From Aequitasia sp047973235 (GTDB lineage Bacteria; Bacillota; Clostridia; Lachnospirales; Lachnospiraceae): 64,000 nucleotides of DNA. Within the stretch, counting starts at the first letter, position 1. Each line of letters starts with the position of its first letter. The translations under genes were made by a program, and so were the position numbers. The notes beneath the pieces were generated by a model that was given only the letters and a program-made list of their open reading frames with translations, ran no database searches and was not told the origin of the DNA. Below are positions 53,538 to 62,340 of this stretch, one piece after another. The DNA lies in the NCBI GenBank assembly GCA_047973235.1, contig JBKEBP010000148.1:1-64000 (forward strand), in the 5' to 3' direction.

Positions 53538-54662
53538 ATGAAGAAAATTTTTGCAATTAATTGTGGATCCACATCTACCAAAGTAGCATATTTTGAAGAT
53601 GAGAAAATGCTCTCAAAGGTATCTCTTGATATGACGATGGAACAACTGAAGGAAATGCCGAAAGTAATGGATCAATTAGATTTTCGAACCAATCAGGTTA
53701 TGGAATTTCTAAAGGAAAATGATATCAACCCACAAGACTTTGACATGATTGTGGCTAGAGCCGGGACTATACCGGCAGTTCCATATGATGGCGCATATGA
53801 TGTGAATGAACTAATGATTACATCGGTTATATATGCCCCAATGGCACAACATGCATCGACTTTGTCATGTTTGATAGCTAATAACCTTGTTAAAGGTAGT
53901 AAAGTTCCGGTAATTATATATGATCCGACTAGCGTAGATGCAGCAGATCCAATTGCAAAGATAACCGGCATACCTGAAATAAGTAACAGACCGATAGCAC
54001 ATTTGCTTAACACAAAAAGTGCAGGTATTGAATATGCTAAGTCAATAGGAAGTGAGTATAAGAACTTAAATCTGATTATAGCTCAGCTCGGTGGTGGAAT
54101 AACATTAGGATTTCATGATCATGGTAGGATAGCTGATTGGGTATACGATGATGAGGGCGCTATGTCACCTCAAAGAGCAGGTGCTATACCGACAAGATAT
54201 ATGGCTGAACTTTGCTATGAAAGTGATAAGACATTACAGGAAATGAAAATGTATTTGTGTGGACAAACAGGATTTGTTGCATATTTTGGGACCCATGATG
54301 CAAGAGAAGTTGAGAAACTGATAGAAAATGGCGATGAAAAAGCAAAACTTGTTATGGAAGCAATGGCTTATGGAGTGGCAAAGAGTATTGGACAATTGGC
54401 TACTGTTAGAAATGGGAAAGTTGATCAAATTATATTGACCGGCGGAGTGGCATATAGCAAGAGGATAACAGACTATATAACACAAATGGTTTCATTTATA
54501 GCTCCGGTAACAATTATACCGGGTGAAAAGGAAATGGAAGCACTGGCAGCAGGAGCACTTAGAGTTTTAAATGGTGAAGAAGAAGTACATCCTTATGACA
54601 TATATCCTAAAGGATATACATCGATACAGGATATCAAAAACCGCCCGAATGAGATGGCATAG
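53538..54662 (+). CDS. buk: Butyrate kinase family acyl kinase
   Basis: 374-residue ASKHA-fold kinase. The phosphate-1 loop is NCGSTSTK (residues 8-15), where most butyrate kinases have NPGSTSTK. Later signatures are AQLGGGITLGFHDHGRIAD, DEGAMSPQRAG and ILTGGVAYSK. It would convert an acyl phosphate and ADP to the acid and ATP. With the phosphotransacylase two genes downstream it gives a substrate-level ATP-forming pair. The Pro-to-Cys change and the length (about 355 is usual) hint at a divergent member, perhaps for another acyl group. Confidence 0.85.
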   Translation: MKKIFAINCGSTSTKVAYFEDEKMLSKVSLDMTMEQLKEMPKVMDQLDFRTNQVMEFLKENDINPQDFDMIVARAGTIPAVPYDGAYDVNELMITSVIYAPMAQHASTLSCLIANNLVKGSKVPVIIYDPTSVDAADPIAKITGIPEISNRPIAHLLNTKSAGIEYAKSIGSEYKNLNLIIAQLGGGITLGFHDHGRIADWVYDDEGAMSPQRAGAIPTRYMAELCYESDKTLQEMKMYLCGQTGFVAYFGTHDAREVEKLIENGDEKAKLVMEAMAYGVAKSIGQLATVRNGKVDQIILTGGVAYSKRITDYITQMVSFIAPVTIIPGEKEMEALAAGALRVLNGEEEVHPYDIYPKGYTSIQDIKNRPNEMA

Positions 54663-54673
54663 GAGGATTAAGA

Positions 54674-55501
54674 ATGAACAATAAAGTAATAATATCAGCA
54701 GCACTTACAGGTGCAATGACACCCAAGGATGCAAATCCACATATTCCAATCACACCAGAGGAGATAGCAGAGGATGCATACAAGTGTTGGCAAGCGGGTG
54801 CAGCTATAGTTCATCTTCATATGAGAGATGATAATGGATATGGAACTATGAACAAAGAATTATTTAAGAAAACAATAGATTTAATAAAGGCGAAACCTAA
54901 CTGTGATGTAGTTATTAATTGTACGACGTCAGGAGATAACAGAGCAAGTTATGAAGATAGAATGGCTCACCTTGATTATGTTAAACCTGAGATAGCATCT
55001 TACGATGCAGGTTCATTTAACTGGATGCCTAATGGTATATTTGATAATTCGCCAGCCTTTCTGGAACCACTTGGATTAAAAATGAAGGAATTGGGAATTA
55101 AACCTGAGATTGAAGTGTTTGATACGGGATTCGTAAATATAGCAAAATATTATGTGAAGAAAGAAGTTCTGGTAGCACCTTGTCATTATCAATTTGTGCT
55201 TGGAGTATTGGGAGGCATGGAAGCTACAGTAAAGAATCTCCAATATTTGGTAGATATGATACCCGAAGGATCTACATGGTCAGCTCTTGGAATAGGAAGA
55301 CACCATATGCCTATGATGTATGCGACCCTTGCACTTGGCGGGCATTTAAGAGTGGGTCTCGAGGATAACATATATTACAGTAAAGGAGAGTTGGCAACTA
55401 ATGTGAAATTGGTTGAAAGAGCTAAAAACGCAGTTGAAGTATATGGAAAAGAAGTTGCAACCTCAGATGAGGCTAGAGCAATCTTAGGCATTAATAAGTA
55501 A
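54674..55501 (+). CDS. BKACE-family beta-keto acid cleavage enzyme
   Basis: 275-residue TIM-barrel enzyme of the family that includes 3-keto-5-aminohexanoate cleavage enzyme. Zinc ligands His47 and His49 (VHLHMRD) and Glu230 (GLEDN) match those of the known enzyme. The family uses acetyl-CoA to split a beta-keto acid into acetoacetate plus a new CoA thioester. One member cleaves triacetate (3,5-dioxohexanoate) in phloroglucinol fermentation. No lysine aminomutase or diaminohexanoate dehydrogenase genes are nearby, which argues against lysine fermentation. Confidence 0.88.
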   Translation: MNNKVIISAALTGAMTPKDANPHIPITPEEIAEDAYKCWQAGAAIVHLHMRDDNGYGTMNKELFKKTIDLIKAKPNCDVVINCTTSGDNRASYEDRMAHLDYVKPEIASYDAGSFNWMPNGIFDNSPAFLEPLGLKMKELGIKPEIEVFDTGFVNIAKYYVKKEVLVAPCHYQFVLGVLGGMEATVKNLQYLVDMIPEGSTWSALGIGRHHMPMMYATLALGGHLRVGLEDNIYYSKGELATNVKLVERAKNAVEVYGKEVATSDEARAILGINK

Positions 55502-55519
55502 GAAACCGGAGGTAGATAA

Positions 55520-56422
55520 ATGTATAAAAATTTTGAGGAACTACTTCAGGAAGTAAGAGAAAAGCATGCCTCTCCAAAGGTTGCAGTAGTGGCAGGAGCT
55601 AATGATGAACACGTGCTGGAAGCGGTATTTATGGCACAGGAAATGGGAATTGTAACGCCATTATTAGTTGGTGTTCCGGACAAAATCACTGAGATAATTA
55701 ATGAACTGGGATATCTGGACAAAAACTTTGAGATTGTAGCTATTGATGAAGGCGATAATCCATCTGCTAAGGCAGTAGCACTTGTCAAAATCGGACGAGG
55801 AGACTTTATTATAAAAGGAAAGATGGAAACGCGTGACTTGCTAAAGCCGATTTTGGATAAAGAAATAGGGCTGAATAAAACCGGATTTATAACTCATTTC
55901 GGATATATGCAGTTAAAGGGGTACCATAAGTTACTGGCAATAAGTGATTGCGCAGTAATACCTTATCCAAGCTTTGATGATAAGGTGAAGATTATAAAAG
56001 CAGGGGTGTCCGCTCTTGAGAAATTGGGATATACGCAGCCTGTTATCGGAGCACTTTGTGCAGTAGAGACAATTAATAAGAAGATGCCTGAAACCCTGGA
56101 GGCACAACAGTTACAGGAAATGAGTGAAATGGGTGATTTTGGCAAAGCAAAGGTTATAGGACCGATATCATATGACCTTGCTACGAGAAAAGAGTCAGCA
56201 GAAATAAAGGGTTATGATTCACCCTATGCAGGAGAAGTGGATATGTTACTTGTACCGAATCTTGTAACAGGAAATGTAATGAGTAAGATATGGAATGCTG
56301 ATGCTGACAATGTAATGGCAGGATGTCTTGTTGGGGCCGATGTGCCAATAGTTCTAACCTCGCGAAGTGCCAGCATGAGCGAAAAATTGAATTCAATTTT
56401 ACTTTGTACTAAGTTATGTTAA
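55520..56422 (+). CDS. ptb: Phosphate butyryltransferase
   Basis: 300-residue phosphotransacylase of the Ptb family, with VAVVAGANDEHVLEAV at the start, IIKGKMETRDLLKP mid-protein and DMLLVPNLVTGNVM and VLTSRSASMSEKL near the end. It exchanges CoA for phosphate on an acyl-CoA, feeding the kinase encoded at 53538. The stop overlaps by 4 bases that of the convergent LysR gene, so no terminator separates them. Confidence 0.9.
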   Translation: MYKNFEELLQEVREKHASPKVAVVAGANDEHVLEAVFMAQEMGIVTPLLVGVPDKITEIINELGYLDKNFEIVAIDEGDNPSAKAVALVKIGRGDFIIKGKMETRDLLKPILDKEIGLNKTGFITHFGYMQLKGYHKLLAISDCAVIPYPSFDDKVKIIKAGVSALEKLGYTQPVIGALCAVETINKKMPETLEAQQLQEMSEMGDFGKAKVIGPISYDLATRKESAEIKGYDSPYAGEVDMLLVPNLVTGNVMSKIWNADADNVMAGCLVGADVPIVLTSRSASMSEKLNSILLCTKLC

Positions 56423-57306
56423 AATTGTTCCCTTAAAATATCAAAGAACGTAGATGTCAGCTCGGAGTTGTTAGATTTTTTACACACTGCAACGATGGGG
56501 GAACTGAGAGGCGTTCCGGCAGGGTGTATATGATGCAAATCATTAGACGGACCAAGCAAATTAACCCATGAGTGTGGAACCAGTCCATAACCAAGACCTA
56601 GTGAAGCATTAAGAATAAGTGAGTCAGTTGTATTAACATCTATGATATGTCTGATTATGTGACCTGTCTTTTGCTGAAGAATAGCTAGTACATCTTGATG
56701 GAATGGTGGATCAACATAAGAAGGTGAAATAAAAGGCAAGTTATTTACTATTTCCTTTAAAGTTTCATTCTCGCTATTCTTTACACATTTAGAAGAACAG
56801 ATAATAACGAAATCATCTGATCCTATAATGTGTTGTTCAAGGCTTTCGTGCTCATAAAGTGCAAAGTCATAAGTTACACCGATATCATAAAGATTGTATT
56901 TTATTGCAAGCGGTATTTCGCTAAAGTCATAGGATTCAACGAAGTATTTAACACTCGGAAAGTGTTCATTAGATATTGCAAGTGCCTCCGATAGCTTTTT
57001 ATAAAGGCTTTTTGGAGCAGTGATTTTTAAAATTCCGGTTTGGCCTCTTCCGGCTGATACGACATTTTTAACTGTAGCATCCATATGATTTATTAGAGAC
57101 TCGCTATCTCTATAAAGAGTCTCACCGGCTTCAGTAAGTGTTACCATCTTGTTATTTCGTTTAAATAGATTCACACCAAGTTCATTCTCAAGCGACATGA
57201 TATGACGGCTTAGAGTTGACTGTGAAACGTAAAGATGCTTAGCAGCCTGAGTGATGTTCTTATATCTTGCAATATATTGAAAATATTTTAAAGTTTCAGC
57301 GTTCAT
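56419..57306 (-). CDS. LysR-family transcriptional regulator
   Basis: 295 residues. The N-terminal winged helix (about 1-60: NITQAAKHLYVSQSTLSRHIMSLENELG) precedes the periplasmic-binding-like effector domain. It is divergent from the thiolase gene across a 115-base gap and convergent with ptb, so it lies in the middle of the putative ring-degradation cluster. LysR proteins usually activate the divergent gene in response to a pathway intermediate. It has a strong own promoter. Confidence 0.9.
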   Translation of the reverse strand: MNAETLKYFQYIARYKNITQAAKHLYVSQSTLSRHIMSLENELGVNLFKRNNKMVTLTEAGETLYRDSESLINHMDATVKNVVSAGRGQTGILKITAPKSLYKKLSEALAISNEHFPSVKYFVESYDFSEIPLAIKYNLYDIGVTYDFALYEHESLEQHIIGSDDFVIICSSKCVKNSENETLKEIVNNLPFISPSYVDPPFHQDVLAILQQKTGHIIRHIIDVNTTDSLILNASLGLGYGLVPHSWVNLLGPSNDLHHIHPAGTPLSSPIVAVCKKSNNSELTSTFFDILREQF

Positions 57307-57341
57307 ACAAAAATCCTCCTATCTACCCATCCGTTTGATTT

Positions 57342-57371
57342 ATGATAACATACAATTTTTGTCAGAGTCAA
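57342..57371 (-). promoter_or_regulatory. Promoter of the LysR gene
   Basis: On the minus strand TTGACT (57371-57366), 18-base spacer, TATCAT (57347-57342), about 36 bases upstream of the ATG. No equally good promoter was seen for the divergent thiolase gene, as expected if it needs activation. Confidence 0.55.
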
Positions 57372-57421
57372 TCGGAGGAAAAAATAGGTATAAGAGGAAA
57401 TACACAAAATGGAGGAAGACA

Positions 57422-58576
57422 ATGAATAAATGTGTTATAGCAGCATATGGTCGGTCAGCTATAGGAAAAGCTAGACGAGGAAGCCTGGCAGCAGTTAATC
57501 CGGTAGATTTTGGCGCAGAGGTGCTAAAAGGAGTGATCGAAAAAGTGCCTAAGCTTAATCCAAAAGACGTTGATGATGTCATAGTAGGATGTGCAATACC
57601 GGAAGGACAAATGGGACTAAACCTTGCGAGAAATATAATTTTAAGAGCACAACTACCGGATGAGATACCGGGGCAAACAGTTAATAGATTTTGTGCGTCA
57701 GGTGTTCAAAGTGTAGCAATAGGAGCATCTATGATAATGAGTGGGTTACAAGACATTGTAGTTGCAGGTGGTGTAGAAACAATGACACAACCGGTGTTTT
57801 CATCGGAGGAGAAGTTCCTTGATAAATGGTTAGTAGAAAATACAGAGTGTTATGTACCTATGGGGATAACAGCGGAAAATGTAGCGGAAAGATATAACAT
57901 TTCAAGAGAAGAGATGGAGGCAATGGCAGTTGAAAGTCATGCTAAAGCGGCAGCAGCAGTGGAGTCCGGAGCATTTGAAGCTGAAATCATTCCGGTTATG
58001 GGAATTGACCAAGAAGGCAGAGAATTCATTTTTAAACAGGATGAATGCTTTAGAAAAGGAACTAATGCAGAGAAGCTGGCAACGCTTAAACCGTGCTTTA
58101 AGGAAGATGGAATAGTAACAGCGGCTACTTCGTCGCAAATGAGTGATGGCGCAGGGTTTGCAGTTCTTATGAGCGAAGATAAGGCAAATGAGATAGGTAC
58201 TAAGATACTCGGAGAGGTTGTATCATTTGCAGTTACCGGACTTGATCCGGAGGTGATGGGGCTAGGACCCATAAGCGCGGTTAAAAAAGTAATGAAGCAA
58301 TCGGGTCTAAGTATCGAAGATATGGATGTTATTGAGTTAAATGAAGCTTTTGCGTCACAAGCTATAGTTTCCATTAGAGAGCTTGGACTAGATAAAGATA
58401 AGGTTAACCCAAGGGGCGGAGCACTTGCACTTGGACACCCGCTGGGAGCAACCGGAGGAATATTACTTGCTAAGGCAATGCACTATTTGGAAGATACAGA
58501 TAAAGAGTATGGATTAATAACAATGTGTATTGGTGGTGGTATGGGAGCAGCCTTGATAATTAAGAGAAATAAGTAG
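57422..58576 (+). CDS. Thiolase (acetyl-CoA acetyltransferase family) 1
   Basis: 384 residues. The nucleophile is Cys91 (NRFCASG), the catalytic His lies in GHPLGATGG (about 342) and the second Cys in MCIGGGMG (about 372). ATG 57422 follows TGGAGGAAG by 3-4 bases; the longer frame crosses the control region. It cleaves or forms 3-oxoacyl-CoA, most simply acetoacetyl-CoA to two acetyl-CoA. It is the first gene of the unit divergent from LysR and differs clearly from the thiolase at 61120. Confidence 0.9.
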   Translation: MNKCVIAAYGRSAIGKARRGSLAAVNPVDFGAEVLKGVIEKVPKLNPKDVDDVIVGCAIPEGQMGLNLARNIILRAQLPDEIPGQTVNRFCASGVQSVAIGASMIMSGLQDIVVAGGVETMTQPVFSSEEKFLDKWLVENTECYVPMGITAENVAERYNISREEMEAMAVESHAKAAAAVESGAFEAEIIPVMGIDQEGREFIFKQDECFRKGTNAEKLATLKPCFKEDGIVTAATSSQMSDGAGFAVLMSEDKANEIGTKILGEVVSFAVTGLDPEVMGLGPISAVKKVMKQSGLSIEDMDVIELNEAFASQAIVSIRELGLDKDKVNPRGGALALGHPLGATGGILLAKAMHYLEDTDKEYGLITMCIGGGMGAALIIKRNK

Positions 58577-58587
58577 GAGGCGGAATA

Positions 58588-59826
58588 ATGGAGTTTAAAA
58601 ATATCAGATGGCGATGCATGATCACGGCGATGATACTTGCATTATTCTCGGGAATAGGTTATGCATGGAGCGTTTTTCAAACTCCATTGCTTGATAGTTT
58701 TAACTGGGACTTAAAAACAATTTCGCTGACTTTTACGATTCAAGTACTTACATCAACTGTATCGCCTATATTTCTCGGGAAATTTCAAAAGAAAATTGGC
58801 GTAGCCAATTATTTACGAATAGGAATTGCTGTATATTCACTTGGACTTATTGCTACTAGGTTTACACCGGCTATCATGTATTTATACGTTATCTTCGGTG
58901 TTGTGGTTGGAATAGGAATAGGAATGCTTTATCCATGTTTGGTGGCATATGGAACAAGCCTGTTTCCGGAAAAGACAGGATTCGCATCAGGACTAATGGC
59001 AGGGTCGTATGGATTCGGAGCAGTCATATGGGCGCCGAGTGCAACTTTTCTTATGAAGAGCTTCGATGTACTTATGGTATTTGCAATTCTTGGTTTAGCA
59101 TTTATAGTAGTAATGTTTCCGTTATCTTTCTTAATTAAAGAGGTACCGGAAGGTTATAAGGATACATTCGTTGTAAGTAAGAAAAAGTCAGTTAATGCAC
59201 CTTCGGAAATAGATTATACATGGAAGGACATGTTAAAGAGCTATAAGTATTATATCTTGGTTGTTGTTTTGACACTTGGAGCAACAGCAGGTCTTATGAT
59301 AACAGGGCATGCATCCGGGATTATGCAGCAAAGCTTAGGATTTAGCCAGGCAACAGCAGCAATGTTCGTTGGATTTTTATCCATAAGCAATACAGCAGGA
59401 CGATTAATTCTAGGACCATTATCGGATAAAATCGGCAGATATAACACTATGATATTTCAGTTTGCTGCTATTGGAATAGCGATGTTTATTTTAACCATGT
59501 CAGGAGGAACTGTTTTTATTATAGCCTTGTTAGTGATAAGTGCATGTTATGGCGGTTTTACATCAATGATAGCACCTGTTTGTGCTGACAATTTCGGACT
59601 AAAGTATCATGCAGTAAATTATACGTTCCTATATGTGGCATATGGTTTGGCCGGAGTAGTTGGACCACAGCTGGCGGCTAGTATAAAAGAAGCGAGTGGA
59701 GGATATACATTTGCATTTTTAACAGTAGCAGCTATGAGTGCAGTAGGGTTGATATTAGTACTATTTCTAAAGATAAAAGGATCTCAGAAAGGGGTATCGC
59801 ATGCAAGAAAAACTAGTAGAGCGTAA
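58588..59826 (+). CDS. MFS transporter, oxalate/formate-antiporter (OFA)-like
   Basis: 412 residues, about 12 hydrophobic segments. It starts with LFSGIGYAWSVFQTPLLD and has the helix 8-9 loop LSDKIGRYNTM. It is related to the carrier at 20673. Placed between thiolase and CoA-transferase genes, it may import the substrate or exchange it for an acid product. The CoA-transferase gene starts inside its last 26 bases. Confidence 0.82.
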   Translation: MEFKNIRWRCMITAMILALFSGIGYAWSVFQTPLLDSFNWDLKTISLTFTIQVLTSTVSPIFLGKFQKKIGVANYLRIGIAVYSLGLIATRFTPAIMYLYVIFGVVVGIGIGMLYPCLVAYGTSLFPEKTGFASGLMAGSYGFGAVIWAPSATFLMKSFDVLMVFAILGLAFIVVMFPLSFLIKEVPEGYKDTFVVSKKKSVNAPSEIDYTWKDMLKSYKYYILVVVLTLGATAGLMITGHASGIMQQSLGFSQATAAMFVGFLSISNTAGRLILGPLSDKIGRYNTMIFQFAAIGIAMFILTMSGGTVFIIALLVISACYGGFTSMIAPVCADNFGLKYHAVNYTFLYVAYGLAGVVGPQLAASIKEASGGYTFAFLTVAAMSAVGLILVLFLKIKGSQKGVSHARKTSRA

Positions 59827-60460
59827 GGAGGCAGTAGACAATATTAAAGACGGCATGACAATAATGATTGGCGGTTTCATGGCAAATGGGACTCCGGAGA
59901 AATTAATGGATGCAATAGTTGAAAAGGGAGTAAAGAACCTAACAGTTATAGGAAATGATGCAGGACTTCCGGGCAGAGGAATAGCCAAACTGGTTGAGGC
60001 CGGACTTGTAAAAAAAGTCATCACATCACACATTGGTCAAACACCACTTACCGGGCAACTTATGTCAGAAGGGAAATTAGAAGTGGAACTGGTTCCTCAA
60101 GGATCATTGATTGAAAAAATCAGAGCCGGCGGTGCGGGACTTGGTGGAGTACTTACACCTACAGGGCTTGGAACTGACGTTGCAAAAGGAAAAGATGTGG
60201 TGGCGATAGATGGTGTGGACTATCTATTGGAAAAGCCTCTAAAAGCGGATGTCGCAATCCTTAGAGGAAGCATTGTTGACAAAGAAGGAAACATTTTTTA
60301 TAAGGGTACAACCAGAAACTTCAATCCGGTGATGGCAACGGCTGCCGAATTAGTGATTGTCGGAGCTGAGAAAGTGGTAGAGATAGGTGAAATACAAGGT
60401 GAGAACATCGTAACTCCCGGAATATTCGTTGACTACATAGTGGGAGGTGAAGAAGTATGA
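59801..60460 (+). CDS. 3-oxoacid CoA-transferase, alpha subunit
   Basis: 219-residue family I CoA-transferase A subunit with MIGGFMANGTPEKLMDAIV, GNDAGLPGRGIAKL and the glycine-rich GGAGLGGVLTPTGLGT. It binds CoA and partners with the beta subunit encoded with a 4-base overlap. Likely reaction: acetoacetate plus an acyl-CoA to acetoacetyl-CoA plus an acid (acetate or butyrate). That would activate the free acetoacetate made by the BKACE enzyme. Confidence 0.9.
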   Translation: MQEKLVERKEAVDNIKDGMTIMIGGFMANGTPEKLMDAIVEKGVKNLTVIGNDAGLPGRGIAKLVEAGLVKKVITSHIGQTPLTGQLMSEGKLEVELVPQGSLIEKIRAGGAGLGGVLTPTGLGTDVAKGKDVVAIDGVDYLLEKPLKADVAILRGSIVDKEGNIFYKGTTRNFNPVMATAAELVIVGAEKVVEIGEIQGENIVTPGIFVDYIVGGEEV

Positions 60461-61107
60461 GTGTAAAGGAGATAATTGCGGGTAGAGCGGCAAAAGAACT
60501 CGAAGATGGGATGGTTGTTAATCTTGGGATAGGACTACCTACAATGGTAGCGGATTATATTGATTCTGATGTTAAGATAACGGTTCAATCAGAAAATGGA
60601 ATACTTGGAATGGGTGAAGTTGCTAATGATGAAACTCATAACAAAGACATAGTAAATGCGGGTGGAACGCATGTTACAACCAATACAGGTGCAAGTTTCT
60701 TTGATAGCGCAACATCGTTCGTAGTAATAAGAGGTGGTCATGTGGATTTGACAGTTCTTGGAGCGCTTCAAGTTGACGAGAGTGGTAATCTTGCAAGCCA
60801 TATTATTCCCGGGAAGAAAGTTCCGGGTATGGGTGGTGCTATGGATCTGGTGACGGGATCTAAACGTGTAATAATAGCTATGACACATACAGCCAAAGGC
60901 GAAACCAAGAAAATCCTTAAAAATATCACATTACCTGCAACGGCTGTTGGGAAGGTAGATACTATTATCACAGAACTCGCAGTTATAAATGTTACTGATA
61001 AAGGACTTGTACTAGAAGAAATAGCAGAAGGAACTACAGTCGAAGAAGTTATCAATCTGACGGAAGCAGAGTTAATTGTATCGGACAATCTTAAAATAGG
61101 ATTTTAA
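60457..61107 (+). CDS. 3-oxoacid CoA-transferase, beta subunit
   Basis: 216 residues. The catalytic glutamate is Glu46 in QSENGILGMG, which forms the CoA thioester intermediate. VNLGIGLPTMVADY and KVPGMGGAMDLV are typical of acetate/butyrate-acetoacetate transferases. Overlap with the alpha-subunit gene (ATGA) ensures equal synthesis. Confidence 0.92.
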   Translation: MSVKEIIAGRAAKELEDGMVVNLGIGLPTMVADYIDSDVKITVQSENGILGMGEVANDETHNKDIVNAGGTHVTTNTGASFFDSATSFVVIRGGHVDLTVLGALQVDESGNLASHIIPGKKVPGMGGAMDLVTGSKRVIIAMTHTAKGETKKILKNITLPATAVGKVDTIITELAVINVTDKGLVLEEIAEGTTVEEVINLTEAELIVSDNLKIGF

Positions 61108-61119
61108 TGAGGAGAAGAG

Positions 61120-62322
61120 ATGGGCAGAATATATATAGTCGCAGCAAAACGAACGCCTGTCGGAAGTTTTAATGGAGCATTATCAAGTGTTCCGGTCAGC
61201 CGACTAGGTGCAGCAGTAGTAGAAGATATTCTGAAAAACTCTAATATACCTTCTTCTGATATAGAAGAGGTGATTAGTGGGACAGTGTTATCAGCAGGGG
61301 TGGGCCAAGGGCCTGCCAGACAGATAGCACTAGAGGCAGGTGTTCCACAGGAAGTACCTGCATATACTATAGACATGGTATGCGGAAGTGGTTTAAAGGC
61401 TGTAATGAATGCAGCCACATCAATAAGAGCGGGAATTGGAGATGTTTATATCGCTGGAGGTGCAGAAAATATGAGTATGGCTCCGTATCTGATTCCTAGT
61501 GCTCGGCAAGGCCTTCGTATGGGTAATAAAGAAATCGTGGATCATATGGTTAATGATGCGTTAACAGATGCTAAAGGCAGGTACCATATGGGGATAACTG
61601 CAGAAAACGTTGCAGCAAAGTATCACATAACAAGAGAGAAGCAGGATGAGTTTTCATTCAAATCACAGCAGAATGCAATTAAAGCTGTTGATGAAGGATT
61701 ATTTAAACAAGAAATAGTCCCTGTAATGGTAAAAACGAGAAAAGGGGAAATTACAGTTGATACGGATGAATATCCTAACAGAGCCACGTCTCCCGAGAAG
61801 TTATCATCGCTTAGACCGGCATTTAAACCTGATGGTACGGTGACGGCAGGTAATGCAAGTGGTATCAATGATGGTGCAGCTTATGTTATGCTGACAAGTG
61901 AAGAAGGACTTAAGAAGTATAACCTCACACCACTTGCAGAAGTCATAGGAATCGGGCAGGGCGGAGTTAATCCGGAGGTGATGGGCTTAGGACCGGTACC
62001 GGCAGTGCGAAATGCACTTAAAGATGCAAAGTTGTCACTTGAAGATATAAATATCCTAGAACTAAATGAAGCCTTTGCTGCACAGAGCCTTGGTGTTATA
62101 AAAGAGCTATCAAGTGAACATAACATAGAAGAAGAAAACTTAATGAAGAAAACTAATTTAAAAGGTGGAGCCATAGCACTCGGACATCCTGTTGGAGCAT
62201 CAGGCGCTAGGATACTCGTAACATTGGTTCATCTTTTGAAGGAGAGAAATGAACAATACGGACTGGCATCTCTTTGCATAGGCGGAGGAATGGGAACTGC
62301 AGTCATATTAAAAAACACTTAG
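61120..62322 (+). CDS. Thiolase (acetyl-CoA acetyltransferase family) 2
   Basis: 400 residues. The nucleophile is Cys88 (DMVCGSG), His lies in GHPVGASGA (about 354) and the second Cys in CIGGGMG (about 385). The DMVCGSGLKAV context matches clostridial acetoacetyl-CoA thiolases. It follows the CoA-transferase genes after 12 bases, a natural order for acetoacetate to acetoacetyl-CoA to 2 acetyl-CoA. A second thiolase at 57422 suggests a second, slightly different 3-oxoacyl-CoA. Confidence 0.92.
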   Translation: MGRIYIVAAKRTPVGSFNGALSSVPVSRLGAAVVEDILKNSNIPSSDIEEVISGTVLSAGVGQGPARQIALEAGVPQEVPAYTIDMVCGSGLKAVMNAATSIRAGIGDVYIAGGAENMSMAPYLIPSARQGLRMGNKEIVDHMVNDALTDAKGRYHMGITAENVAAKYHITREKQDEFSFKSQQNAIKAVDEGLFKQEIVPVMVKTRKGEITVDTDEYPNRATSPEKLSSLRPAFKPDGTVTAGNASGINDGAAYVMLTSEEGLKKYNLTPLAEVIGIGQGGVNPEVMGLGPVPAVRNALKDAKLSLEDINILELNEAFAAQSLGVIKELSSEHNIEEENLMKKTNLKGGAIALGHPVGASGARILVTLVHLLKERNEQYGLASLCIGGGMGTAVILKNT

Positions 62323-62340
62323 GAAAAGGAGTTTTAAATT

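Noticed and set aside
54674..56422. Lysine fermentation, because BKACE, Ptb and Buk occur together
   Set aside because: No lysine 2,3-aminomutase, beta-lysine mutase, diaminohexanoate dehydrogenase or aminobutyryl-CoA ammonia-lyase genes are seen.
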